From positions 496,001 through 560,000 of the forward strand of contig NZ_BMSE01000002.1 of assembly GCF_014648995.1 (NCBI RefSeq): a DNA stretch of 64,000 bases, in the 5' to 3' direction. This document shows positions 34,983 to 42,700 of the stretch, piece after piece. The notes beneath the pieces are model-generated. The model saw nothing but the letters and a program-made list of their open reading frames with translations, searched no databases and was not told the origin of the DNA. The stretch comes from Streptomyces massasporeus (GTDB lineage Bacteria; Actinomycetota; Actinomycetes; Streptomycetales; Streptomycetaceae). Each line of letters starts with the position of its first letter. The first letter of the stretch is position 1. The position numbers were made by a program, and so were the translations under genes.

Positions 34983-36488
34983 ATGGCGGAGACGAAACGC
35001 GAGATCGAGCGCAAGTACGAATCCGACGAGAGCGGCCTCCCCGACCTGACCGGCGCCGGCGGGATCGCCGCCGTGGTCGACAAGGGCGTGGCCCACCTCG
35101 ACGCCACCTACTACGACACCGGAGACGAGCGCCTCGCCGCGTCCTCGGTCACCCTGCGCCGCCGCACCGGCGGCTCCGACGCCGGCTGGCACCTGAAGTT
35201 CCCGATCGCGCGCGACGTCCGCGACGAGATCCACGCCCCGCTCTCCGACACCCTCCCCGACGACCTCGCCGCGCTGGTCCGCTCCCGCGTCCGCGACAGC
35301 GAGCTGCTCCCGGTGGTCCGGCTGCGCTCCGCCCGCGACGTACGCCACCTGCTCGACGCCGACGGCCGGCTGCTCGCCGAGCTGAGCGTGGACACCGTGC
35401 ACGCCGAGCGGCTCACGGGACGCGGCGGCAAAGCACAGTGGACCGAGATCGAGGTGGAACTCGCCGACGGGGGAGACCCGGCCCTGCTCGACAAGGTGGA
35501 GAAACGGCTGCGCAAGGCGGGCGTACGGCCGTCGGCGTCGTCGTCGAAGCTGGCCCGCGCCCTGGAGGAGACGGCGCCGGGCAAGCGGCGCAAGTCCCCG
35601 CACGTCCGGCGGCCGGTGACGGCCGGAGACCATGTGCTGGCCTACCTGCGCACCCAGCGGGACGCGATCGTCGAGCTCGACCCCGCCGTCCGCCGGGACG
35701 CCGAGGACTCCGTGCACAGCATGCGCGTGGCCACCCGCCGGATGCGCAGCACCTTCAAGTCGTTCGGCGCGATTCTCGACCGGGCCGTCACCGACCCCGT
35801 CGCCGACGAGCTGAAGTGGCTCGCCGGCGAGCTGGGCCTGGACCGGGACCGCGAGGTGCTGACCGAGCGGCTGACCGCGGCCGTCGACGAGGTGCCCGCC
35901 GGCCTGGTCCGCGGCCCGGTCACCGAGCGCGTGCACTCCTGGGCCGGCGCCGAGCACGGCGGGGCCCGCGGCCGCCTCCTCGGGATCCTGGACTCCCGCC
36001 GCTACCTGGCCCTGCTCGACACCCTGGACGCGCTGATCGCCGACCCACCGCTGCTCGAGGCGGCCGGCAAGGAGCCCCGCAAGCCGATCGCCAAGGCCGT
36101 GCGCAAGGACTTCCGCAAGGTGACCGGGCTGATCGGGCAGGCGGCGGACCTGGAGCCCGGCACCGACCGGGACGTCGCACTGCACGAGGCACGCAAGAAG
36201 GCCAAGCGCACCCGCTACGCGGCGGAGGCGGCAAAGCCCGTCCTCGGCAAGCCCGCCAAGACCCTGGTCAAGTCCATGAAGGCGCTGCAGAACCTGCTCG
36301 GCGAGCACCAGGACAGCGTCATGGCCCGGCAGGCCCTGCGCGAGCTGTCCGCGGTCGCCCACGCGGCGGGGGAGAGCGCCTTCACCTACGGCCTCCTCCA
36401 CGAGCGCGAGGAGCAGCGGGCGGTGCGCGTGGAGGCGGAACTGCCCGGGTTCTGGGCCGGGATCAAGGACGGTGCAGCGGGCTTCTGA
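34983..36488 (+). CDS. CYTH and CHAD domain protein
   Basis: A 501-aa protein. The CYTH domain (1-200) has the ExExK-type motif REIERKYE at the start and the barrel strands HLDATYYDTGDERLAA and GWHLKFPIARDV; CYTH enzymes bind triphosphates and two metals. The CHAD domain (about 215-500) shows the conserved histidines in VHSMRVATRRMRSTFK and LHEARKKAKRTRYAAEA and binds polyphosphate. The pair suggests an inorganic polyphosphate or triphosphate processing protein. A TAGATT -10 element ends 6 nt before ATG 34983, so the mRNA is likely leaderless. Confidence 0.92.
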   Translation: MAETKREIERKYESDESGLPDLTGAGGIAAVVDKGVAHLDATYYDTGDERLAASSVTLRRRTGGSDAGWHLKFPIARDVRDEIHAPLSDTLPDDLAALVRSRVRDSELLPVVRLRSARDVRHLLDADGRLLAELSVDTVHAERLTGRGGKAQWTEIEVELADGGDPALLDKVEKRLRKAGVRPSASSSKLARALEETAPGKRRKSPHVRRPVTAGDHVLAYLRTQRDAIVELDPAVRRDAEDSVHSMRVATRRMRSTFKSFGAILDRAVTDPVADELKWLAGELGLDRDREVLTERLTAAVDEVPAGLVRGPVTERVHSWAGAEHGGARGRLLGILDSRRYLALLDTLDALIADPPLLEAAGKEPRKPIAKAVRKDFRKVTGLIGQAADLEPGTDRDVALHEARKKAKRTRYAAEAAKPVLGKPAKTLVKSMKALQNLLGEHQDSVMARQALRELSAVAHAAGESAFTYGLLHEREEQRAVRVEAELPGFWAGIKDGAAGF

Positions 36489-36575
36489 TCTTCCGGCGTA
36501 CGGAGGTACCCCGCGACCGCGTTAGTCTGGATGGTCACCCCTGTCAGTTCAGTCCAGCTCACGAAGGTGCGCGAC

Positions 36576-38540
36576 ATGCCTGCCGAAGTCGCTGCGTCGG
36601 TCTTCCCGCAGCTCGAAGCTCTGCTCCCGCATGTGCAGAAGCCGATCCAGTACGTCGGCGGAGAGCTCAACTCCACGGTCAAGGACTGGGACTCCTGTGA
36701 CGTCCGCTGGGCGCTCATGTACCCGGACGCCTACGAGGTCGGTCTGCCCAACCAGGGCGTCATGATCCTCTACGAGGTGCTCAACGAGCAGCAGGGCGTC
36801 CTCGCCGAGCGCACCTACAGCGTGTGGCCGGACCTCGAGGAGCTCATGCGGGAGCACCACGTCCCGCAGTTCACGGTGGACAGCCACCGGCCCGTGAAGG
36901 CCTTCGACGTGTTCGGCCTGTCCTTCTCCACGGAGCTGGGCTACACGAACATGCTCGCCGCGCTCGACCTGGCCGGCATTCCGCTGGAGTCCAAGGACCG
37001 CGGTCTGGACGACCCGATCGTCCTGGCCGGCGGCCACGCGGCGTTCAACCCCGAGCCGATCGCCGACTTCATCGACTGCGCCGTGATCGGCGACGGCGAG
37101 CAGGCGGTCCTGGAGATCACCGCGATCGTCCGCGCCTGGAAGGCCGAGGGCCGCCCCGGCGGCCGCGAGGAGCTCCTCTTCCGCCTGGCGCGGACGGGCG
37201 GGGTGTACGTCCCCGGCTTCTACGACGTCGAGTACCTGCCGGACGGCCGTATCGCCCGTGTCGTGCCGAAGCGCAGCGGGGTCCCGTGGCGGGTCTCCAA
37301 GCACACCGTCATGGACCTCGACGAGTGGCCGTACCCGAAGCAGCCGCTGGTCCCGCTGGCCGAGACGGTCCACGAGCGCATGTCGGTGGAGATCTTCCGC
37401 GGCTGCACCCGCGGCTGCCGCTTCTGCCAGGCCGGGATGATCACCCGCCCGGTGCGCGAGCGCTCCATCACGGGCATCGGCGACATGGTCGAGCAGGGCC
37501 TGAAGGCGACGGGCTTCGAGGAGGTCGGCCTGCTGTCCCTGTCCTCCGCCGACCACACGGAGATCGGCGACATCGCCAAGGGCCTCGCCGACCGCTACGA
37601 GGACGACAAGATCGGCCTGTCGCTCCCCTCCACCCGCGTGGACGCCTTCAACATCGACCTGGCGAACGAGCTCACCAGGAACGGCCGCCGCTCCGGCCTG
37701 ACCTTCGCCCCCGAGGGCGGCTCGGAACGCATCCGCAAGGTCATCAACAAGATGGTCTCGGAAGAGGACCTGATCCGCACGGTCTCGACGGCGTACGGCA
37801 ACGGCTGGCGCCAGGTGAAGCTGTACTTCATGTGCGGCCTGCCGACCGAGACCGACGACGACGTCCTGCAGATCGCCGACATGGCGACGAAGGTCATCGC
37901 CAAGGGCCGCGAGGTCTCCCGCTCCAACGACATCCGTTGCACGGTCTCGATCGGCGGCTTCGTCCCCAAGCCGCACACGCCCTTCCAGTGGGCCCCGCAG
38001 CTCTCCGCCGAGGAGACCGACGCCCGTCTGCAGAAGCTGCGGGACAAGATCCGCGGCGACAAGAAGTACGGCCGCTCCATCGGCTTCCGCTACCACGACG
38101 GCAAGCCCGGCATCGTCGAGGGCCTCCTCTCCCGCGGCGACCGCCGCATCGGGGCGGTCATCCGCGCGGTCTACGACGACGGCGGCCGCTTCGACGGCTG
38201 GCGCGAGCACTTCTCGTACGACCGCTGGATGGCCTGCGCCGACAAGACGCTGCCCGCCTTCGGCGTGGACGTCGACTGGTACACCACCCGCGAGCGCACC
38301 TACGAGGAGGTCCTCCCGTGGGACCACCTCGACTCCGGCCTGGACAAGGACTGGCTCTGGGAGGACTGGCAGGACTCCCTCGACGAGACCGAGGTCGAGG
38401 ACTGCCGCTGGACGCCGTGCTTCGACTGCGGGGTGTGCCCGCAGATGGACACCCAGATCCAGATCGGCCCGACGGGCAAGAAACTGCTGCCCCTGACGGT
38501 CAAGAACGCGGCACCGGCGCCGAGCGGGCACTCGCACTGA
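36576..38540 (+). CDS. B12-binding-like radical SAM protein (TIGR03960 type)
   Basis: A 654-aa protein with an N-terminal cobalamin-binding-like domain (about 30-190, DVRWALMYPDAYEVGLPNQG) and a radical SAM barrel whose cluster motif is RGCTRGCRFCQAG with Cys277, Cys281 and Cys284. Later signatures are LSSADHTEIGDI and GLTFAPEGGSERIRKVINK. The C-terminus contains a Cys-rich end (DCRWTPCFDCGVCPQMD) that may bind a second cluster. The frame is open to ATG 36531, but ATG 36576 with GAAGG upstream gives the family start. The DUF2344 partner, fused in some bacteria, is encoded 3 kb downstream. The substrate is unknown; tRNA or ribosome modification is a guess from the neighbours. Confidence 0.92.
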   Translation: MPAEVAASVFPQLEALLPHVQKPIQYVGGELNSTVKDWDSCDVRWALMYPDAYEVGLPNQGVMILYEVLNEQQGVLAERTYSVWPDLEELMREHHVPQFTVDSHRPVKAFDVFGLSFSTELGYTNMLAALDLAGIPLESKDRGLDDPIVLAGGHAAFNPEPIADFIDCAVIGDGEQAVLEITAIVRAWKAEGRPGGREELLFRLARTGGVYVPGFYDVEYLPDGRIARVVPKRSGVPWRVSKHTVMDLDEWPYPKQPLVPLAETVHERMSVEIFRGCTRGCRFCQAGMITRPVRERSITGIGDMVEQGLKATGFEEVGLLSLSSADHTEIGDIAKGLADRYEDDKIGLSLPSTRVDAFNIDLANELTRNGRRSGLTFAPEGGSERIRKVINKMVSEEDLIRTVSTAYGNGWRQVKLYFMCGLPTETDDDVLQIADMATKVIAKGREVSRSNDIRCTVSIGGFVPKPHTPFQWAPQLSAEETDARLQKLRDKIRGDKKYGRSIGFRYHDGKPGIVEGLLSRGDRRIGAVIRAVYDDGGRFDGWREHFSYDRWMACADKTLPAFGVDVDWYTTRERTYEEVLPWDHLDSGLDKDWLWEDWQDSLDETEVEDCRWTPCFDCGVCPQMDTQIQIGPTGKKLLPLTVKNAAPAPSGHSH

Positions 38541-38564
38541 GCGGAGCCGGCCAGGTCCGGTCCT

Positions 38565-38594
38565 GATGTCGGCCGCCGAGGAGCGGCCGACATC
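38565..38594 (+). terminator. terminator after the radical SAM gene
   Basis: Perfect stem GATGTCGGCCGC / GCGGCCGACATC with a 6-nt loop, 25 bp after the stop, followed by CTTCTGC. The stretch up to 38756 contains nothing else I can support. Confidence 0.8.
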
Positions 38595-38756
38595 CTTCTG
38601 CGGCCTCCGTGCTCGTGTCGCACCCCACGCCCGAGAGCCCGGAGGTGAGAGGTCCGTCCTGTGGGGGACCCGCTCAGCAGGCCGGGTTGGTGACGCTCCC
38701 CTGGGGGGCTGACCCGGTCAGGTTCCCCCAGTTCAGAATGTGTGCTGGGGGAGCCG

Positions 38757-39003
38757 TCAGGTCAGGCGGCCCTCCTCGCGGACCCGAGGGGCGACCTCGC
38801 GGAGCTTGATGTTCCTCTCCTGGGAGTAGCCGCGCAGCGCCAGAAGCCGGCCGGCTGTCTCGCCGGCGTCCGTGAAGAAACCCCGGGCGCTGCGAGTAGA
38901 GGTTGAGCGCGCCGAGATCCTCGTCGTCGGGGTGCGGCAGAAAGCCCATCAGCCTGCCCACGCCCAGGCCCTGGGTCTCCCGTGCGAACACGCGCCAGTC
39001 CAC
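38757..39003 (-). pseudogene. truncated, frameshifted GAF-domain fragment
   Basis: On the minus strand the sequence reads DWRVFARETQGLGVGRLMGF and then DDEDLGALNLYSQRPG, the C-terminal half of a GAF domain as found in Streptomyces GAF-ANTAR regulators. After PGF one extra T shifts the frame; restoring it gives FTDAGETAGRLLALRGYSQE and a C-terminus ending at TGA 38757-38759. No N-terminal half and no ANTAR domain follow. It is therefore a relic rather than a working gene. Confidence 0.65.
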
Positions 39004-39061
39004 TGCCGTCCTTCTCGGTCCGAGTGCCGGGCATGCGTACGGGACGGACTCCTTGCGCGGC

Positions 39062-39078
39062 CTATCGAATCTCGATAG
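39062..39078. promoter_or_regulatory. palindrome before the DUF2975-XRE pair
   Basis: CTATCGA-ATC-TCGATAG, a perfect 7-bp inverted repeat with a 3-bp spacer, 33 bp before the DUF2975 start. Its position overlaps the expected promoter, and the XRE regulator encoded as second gene is a natural candidate to bind it. Confidence 0.6.
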
Positions 39079-39110
39079 ATTTCCATCGCGGCTCGATCGA
39101 GGGAGTGGTG

Positions 39111-39608
39111 ATGGGGAAGCTGGCGGTGGCGGCGTTGCGCGGGGTGCTCGTGGTGTTGCTCGCCGGGTCGCTGTTCGTGCAGGCGGTGATGGTGCCGCTG
39201 CTGGCCGTCGACATGAACGGTCTCAGGCCCGAGTACGCGTATCTGCGCACCCCGATCCTCGTGATCACGATCCTGGGTATTGTGACGGCCCAGGTCGTCG
39301 TGGTCTGTGTGTGGCGGCTGGTGACGATGGTGCGTCGCGGGACGGTGTTCTCCACCGCCGCCTTCCGCTACGTGCACATCGTGATCGGCGCGTTCGTTGC
39401 GGCCGCCCTGCTGGTCTTCGCGCTCGCGGTCGTGCTCGCGCCGGGCGAGGCCGTCGCACCCGGGGTGGTCCTTCTGCTGTGCGGGGTCGTGATGGCCGTG
39501 CTGGGCGTCGCGCTGGTCGTGCTCGTGCTGCGGATGCTGCTCGCGCAGGCCGTCGCACGCGACATCGAGGCGGCCCGAATGCAGGCCGAGCTGGAAGAGG
39601 TCATCTGA
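39111..39608 (+). CDS. DUF2975 four-helix membrane protein
   Basis: A 165-aa membrane protein with four long hydrophobic segments (ALRGVLVVLLAGSLFVQAVM, ILVITILGIVTAQVVVVCVW, IVIGAFVAAALLVFALAVVL, VVLLLCGVVMAVLGVALVVL) and the family turn RRGTVFSTAAFRYVHIV between helices 2 and 3. DUF2975 proteins, like Bacillus YoaS, are nearly always paired with a small XRE regulator, as here. ATG 39111 has GAGGGAG 6 nt upstream; the stop overlaps the start of the regulator (TGATG). A membrane signal passed to the regulator is plausible but unproven. Confidence 0.88.
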   Translation: MGKLAVAALRGVLVVLLAGSLFVQAVMVPLLAVDMNGLRPEYAYLRTPILVITILGIVTAQVVVVCVWRLVTMVRRGTVFSTAAFRYVHIVIGAFVAAALLVFALAVVLAPGEAVAPGVVLLLCGVVMAVLGVALVVLVLRMLLAQAVARDIEAARMQAELEEVI

Positions 39609-39838
39609 TGCCGATCGCCGTCGACATCGACGTGATGCTGGCCAAACGCAAGATGTCCGTGGGCGAACTGGCGGAACGCGTCGGCATCACCCCCGCCAAC
39701 CTGGCCGTCCTCAAGAACGGCCGCGCCAAGGCGGTCCGCTTCTCCACCCTCGCCGCGCTGTGCGAGGTGCTGGAGTGCCAGCCGGGAGATCTCCTGCGCT
39801 GGGAGACGGACGGGGCAGCGGACTCCACCATGCTCTGA
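39608..39838 (+). CDS. XRE-family regulator paired with DUF2975 (YozG-like)
   Basis: A 76-aa protein that is a single Cro/CI helix-turn-helix domain: DVMLAKRKMSVGELAERVGI, PANLAVLKNGRAKAVRFSTL, AALCEVLECQPGDLLRWE. It matches the short YozG type that always accompanies DUF2975. The start overlaps the DUF2975 stop and its own stop overlaps the start of the GNAT gene (TGATG), giving a three-gene coupled unit. It probably autoregulates the unit through the palindrome at 39062. Confidence 0.9.
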   Translation: MPIAVDIDVMLAKRKMSVGELAERVGITPANLAVLKNGRAKAVRFSTLAALCEVLECQPGDLLRWETDGAADSTML

Positions 39839-40304
39839 TGGAGAACATCGGCATCCGCCCCGCCCGCCCCGCCGAACTCGCGGCCGTGGCCAGCCTGAGG
39901 TGGGCGTGGCTCGTCGAGAACGGCTCGGAGGACCTCGGCGAACCCGACGACTTCGTACGGCACTTCGTCGCCTGGGCGGAGGAGAACGCCCGGACCCACC
40001 ACTGCACGGTGGTCGTCCGCGACGACCGGGTCATCGGCATGGCCTGGCTCGCGGTGGTGCAGCGGGTGCCCACGCCCCGTGCGCCCCGGCGGCCTCCGGC
40101 GATCTGCAGTGCGTGTACGTCGTACCCGAGGCGCGTGACGGCGGACTCGGCGGGCGGCTCGTCCGGGCCGTCCTGGACGTGGCCCGCGAGCTCGGCCTGG
40201 AGCGGGTGACCGTGCACTCCAGCTCGCGGGCCATCCCCGCGTACGCCCGCAGCGGCTTCGAGGAGTCGCCCCGGCTGCTGCAGGCGCGGATCACCCGCGC
40301 GTAA
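39838..40304 (+). pseudogene. GNAT acetyltransferase broken by a 1-bp deletion
   Basis: The first part from ATG 39838 reads as a GNAT domain (IRPARPAELAAVASLRWAWL, HHCTVVVRDDRVIGMAWLAV). Near 40090 the frame is lost; the correct continuation lies in the next frame: ASGDLQCVYVVPEARDGGLG, GRLVRAVLDVARELGLERVT, HSSSRAIPAYARSGF, which contains the acetyl-CoA loop and the C-terminus to TAA 40302-40304. Adding one G in CGGCGG-CCTCC restores a full 155-aa protein. A single indel could be recent decay or an assembly error. The gene is coupled to the XRE regulator. Confidence 0.8.
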
Positions 40305-40403
40305 GCCGTATGATCTTGCGGCCGAGTGGAGGAATCGCGGGAGAACGGGGCGGGGTTGTGCGGTGCTGGATCCGGACGGGCCCCTGAGGGCGTCTACGAC
40401 GGT

Positions 40404-41609
40404 ATGGATCTGGAGAAGCATCCCCACGAGGGCTTTGAGGCGCGGGTCGATCCGGGCAAACGGCCTGCCGAGCCGCAGGTCCGGCGCGAGCCGGAGGCGG
40501 TCGAGGGGTGTCTCGCCGTCGCGATCCGGATTCCCGTGCGGATCATCGTGCTCGTCCTCGTCGTCCCCGTACGGATGCTGTGGGACGCGCTCGTCGTCAC
40601 CGGCCGGTTCCTGAACGACGCACTGCTGCGGCCGCTCGGCCGGGCGCTGCTGTGGCTCGGACGGGCGGTGTTCGTCTGGCCGTTCGTGGGGCTGTGGCGG
40701 TACGTCGTCGTCCCGGTGGGCAAGGCCCTGGGGTGGCTCGGGAACGTCCTCCTCGTCGTGCCTCTGGTCTGGCTGTACCGCTGCGTCCTGACACCGGTGG
40801 GGCACGCGCTCGCGTGGGTCGCGCGGGGCGTCGGGGCGGCCGTCGCCTGGCTCGCGAGGGGCGTCGGAGCCGCGCTCGGCTGGGTGTACGCCCAGCTGCT
40901 CACGCCCGTCGGACACGCGGTGGCATGGGTCCTGAAGGGGCTCGGCGCCGGGCTCGCGGCGCTCGGCTTCGGCCTCTGGACGGCCGTGGCCTGGCTCGCC
41001 AGGTACCTCGTCGTCGTACCCGCCGTCTGGCTGTACACCTGGCTGCTCGCGCCCGTCGGCCGCGCGGTCGTCTGGTGCGGCAAGGGGCTCGTGTGGCTGG
41101 TGAGCACGATCGTCACAGGCATCGGCAGGGCCCTCTACTGGATCGCCCGCATCCTGCTCGTCCTGCCCGCGCTCGCCCTCTGGCGGTGGATCCTCACGCC
41201 GGTCGGACGCGTCCTCGCCGTCATCGGCCGGGAGGTGTGGGACGCCCTGGGCCACGCCTGGCGCGTCGCCGGGCACATCTCGCTCGCCGTCGGGCGCTTC
41301 CTCGGCACCCTCCTCCGGTGGATCTTCGTCGAACCGGTGCGGTGGGTGTACCGCAGCGTGCTGACGCCCGTCGGGCACGTCGTGCGGGACGCCGTCCTGC
41401 GACCCGCCGCCGAGGCCGCCCGCAGCGTGGGACGGGCCACCCGGCAGGCGCTGGCCGCCGCCCGGGAGTCCGTACGTCAGGCCCGCGCCGACTTCCGGCG
41501 GATGCTCTTCGGCGAGCCGCGGCAGCCGCAGCCGGTCGGCCGGAGGGAACCATCGGGGCGCGAGACACGTACTCTTGGTAGCAGTACGACCGCTCTCACG
41601 AAGGACTGA
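40404..41609 (+). CDS. repeat-rich membrane protein with LTPVG modules
   Basis: A 401-aa protein of no family I know. After a charged N-terminus of about 35 residues it is built of repeated units, each starting with a short (V/L)xP(V/L)G motif (LRPLGRALLW, VVPVGKALGW, LTPVGHALAW, LTPVGHAVAW, LAPVGRAVVW, LTPVGRVLAV, LTPVGHVVRD) followed by 20-50 hydrophobic, Trp-rich residues of helical type. The C-terminal 70 residues are cytoplasmic, Arg/Ala-rich and probably helical. The frame is open to GTG 40326, which lies 10 nt after a TATGAT hexamer; ATG 40404 is my choice, though its ribosome site is weak. It sits between the GNAT pseudogene and the DUF2344 gene. Confidence 0.75.
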   Translation: MDLEKHPHEGFEARVDPGKRPAEPQVRREPEAVEGCLAVAIRIPVRIIVLVLVVPVRMLWDALVVTGRFLNDALLRPLGRALLWLGRAVFVWPFVGLWRYVVVPVGKALGWLGNVLLVVPLVWLYRCVLTPVGHALAWVARGVGAAVAWLARGVGAALGWVYAQLLTPVGHAVAWVLKGLGAGLAALGFGLWTAVAWLARYLVVVPAVWLYTWLLAPVGRAVVWCGKGLVWLVSTIVTGIGRALYWIARILLVLPALALWRWILTPVGRVLAVIGREVWDALGHAWRVAGHISLAVGRFLGTLLRWIFVEPVRWVYRSVLTPVGHVVRDAVLRPAAEAARSVGRATRQALAAARESVRQARADFRRMLFGEPRQPQPVGRREPSGRETRTLGSSTTALTKD

Positions 41610-41657
41610 ACGACACTGGGCAAGCGACAGCCCGAAGGCCCGCCGCCCGCACCCGCG

Positions 41658-42440
41658 GTGCAGCGCATCCGACTGCGCTACACCAAGCGCGGCCGCCTCC
41701 GGTTCACCAGCCACCGTGACTTCCAGCGCGCTTTCGAGCGTGCGTTGCGCCGTGCCGAGGTGCCGATGGCCTACTCGGCGGGCTTCACACCGCACCCGAA
41801 GGTGTCGTACGCCAATGCCGCACCCACCGGCACGGGCAGTGAGGCGGAGTACCTGGAGATCGCGCTCACCGCACCGCGCGACCCGGAGCAGCTCAGGGCC
41901 CTCCTCGACGATTCGCTGCCCACCGGGCTCGACATCACCGAGGCGGTCGAGGCCCGCACCTCGGGACTCGCCGACCGGCTCACGGCTTCCGTCTGGGAGC
42001 TCCGGCTGGACGGAGTGCCGGTCGAGGAGGCCCGCCGAGCGGCGGACGTCTTCAACGCGGCCGAGACCGTCGAGGTCCAGCGCCTCGCGAAGAACGGCGT
42101 CCGTACGTTCGACGCCCGTTCCGCGGTCGCGAGCCTGGAGGTCCGCGGTCCGGAGGAAACGCACAGTTCGCAGGCTGATAGGCCGACCGACCAGCCCTGT
42201 GCGATACTGCGGCTGGTTGTTCGGCACGTGACGCCTGCCGTACGACCCGACGACGTCCTGTCCGGTCTCCGCGCCGTGGCCGACCTGGCGCCGCCGGTCC
42301 CCGCTGCGGTGACCAGGCTGGCGCAGGGGCTGTTCGATGAAGAGACCGGCACGGTGACCGACCCGCTCGCGCCCGACCGCGAGGCAGTCGAGGCCCACTC
42401 AACGGCCGAACCGACTGCCGCCGCGACGGCGTCGGCGTAA
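41658..42440 (+). CDS. DUF2344 / TIGR03936 radical SAM-associated protein
   Basis: A protein of about 260 aa typified by RIRLRYTKRGRLRFTSHRDF, RAFERALRRAEVPMAYSAGF and TPHPKVSYANAAPTGTGSEA, the signature of the domain that is fused to or paired with the TIGR03960 radical SAM protein (here at 36576). GTG 41658 is a usable start, but homologues begin 14 residues earlier with GKRQPEGPPPAPA, which here requires a CTG codon at 41616 with GAAGGA 10 nt upstream. The true start is therefore probably CTG. The Ala/Glu-rich C-terminus is variable. It is followed by rne. Confidence 0.88.
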   Translation: MQRIRLRYTKRGRLRFTSHRDFQRAFERALRRAEVPMAYSAGFTPHPKVSYANAAPTGTGSEAEYLEIALTAPRDPEQLRALLDDSLPTGLDITEAVEARTSGLADRLTASVWELRLDGVPVEEARRAADVFNAAETVEVQRLAKNGVRTFDARSAVASLEVRGPEETHSSQADRPTDQPCAILRLVVRHVTPAVRPDDVLSGLRAVADLAPPVPAAVTRLAQGLFDEETGTVTDPLAPDREAVEAHSTAEPTAAATASA

Positions 42441-42700
42441 GGAAGGTCCCGCGTAGGGACGGATGTCGTAGCGCCGCCCTCGGACTCGGGAGCCACCTGG
42501 GTCGGGCAGCGCACCGACCAGAAGACTTTCGCCAGGCCGTACGCATTCGGTGTACGGAACCGGCGAGACAGGACACAGAGAGCTCCCGTGCGGCGCCCGC
42601 GCCCCGGACGGCGGCGAACGCGCACAGCGCGCGCCGCGGACGTCACCGGCATCGCCGGACCAGGCGCGGCGCCCGGGAGCCTGACGGGAGATAAGCCCGC

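Noticed and set aside
32814..36401. A 1195-aa minus-strand frame across PBP2, rodA and the CYTH-CHAD gene
   Set aside because: It overlaps four well-recognised genes; its composition is typical of antisense high-GC frames.
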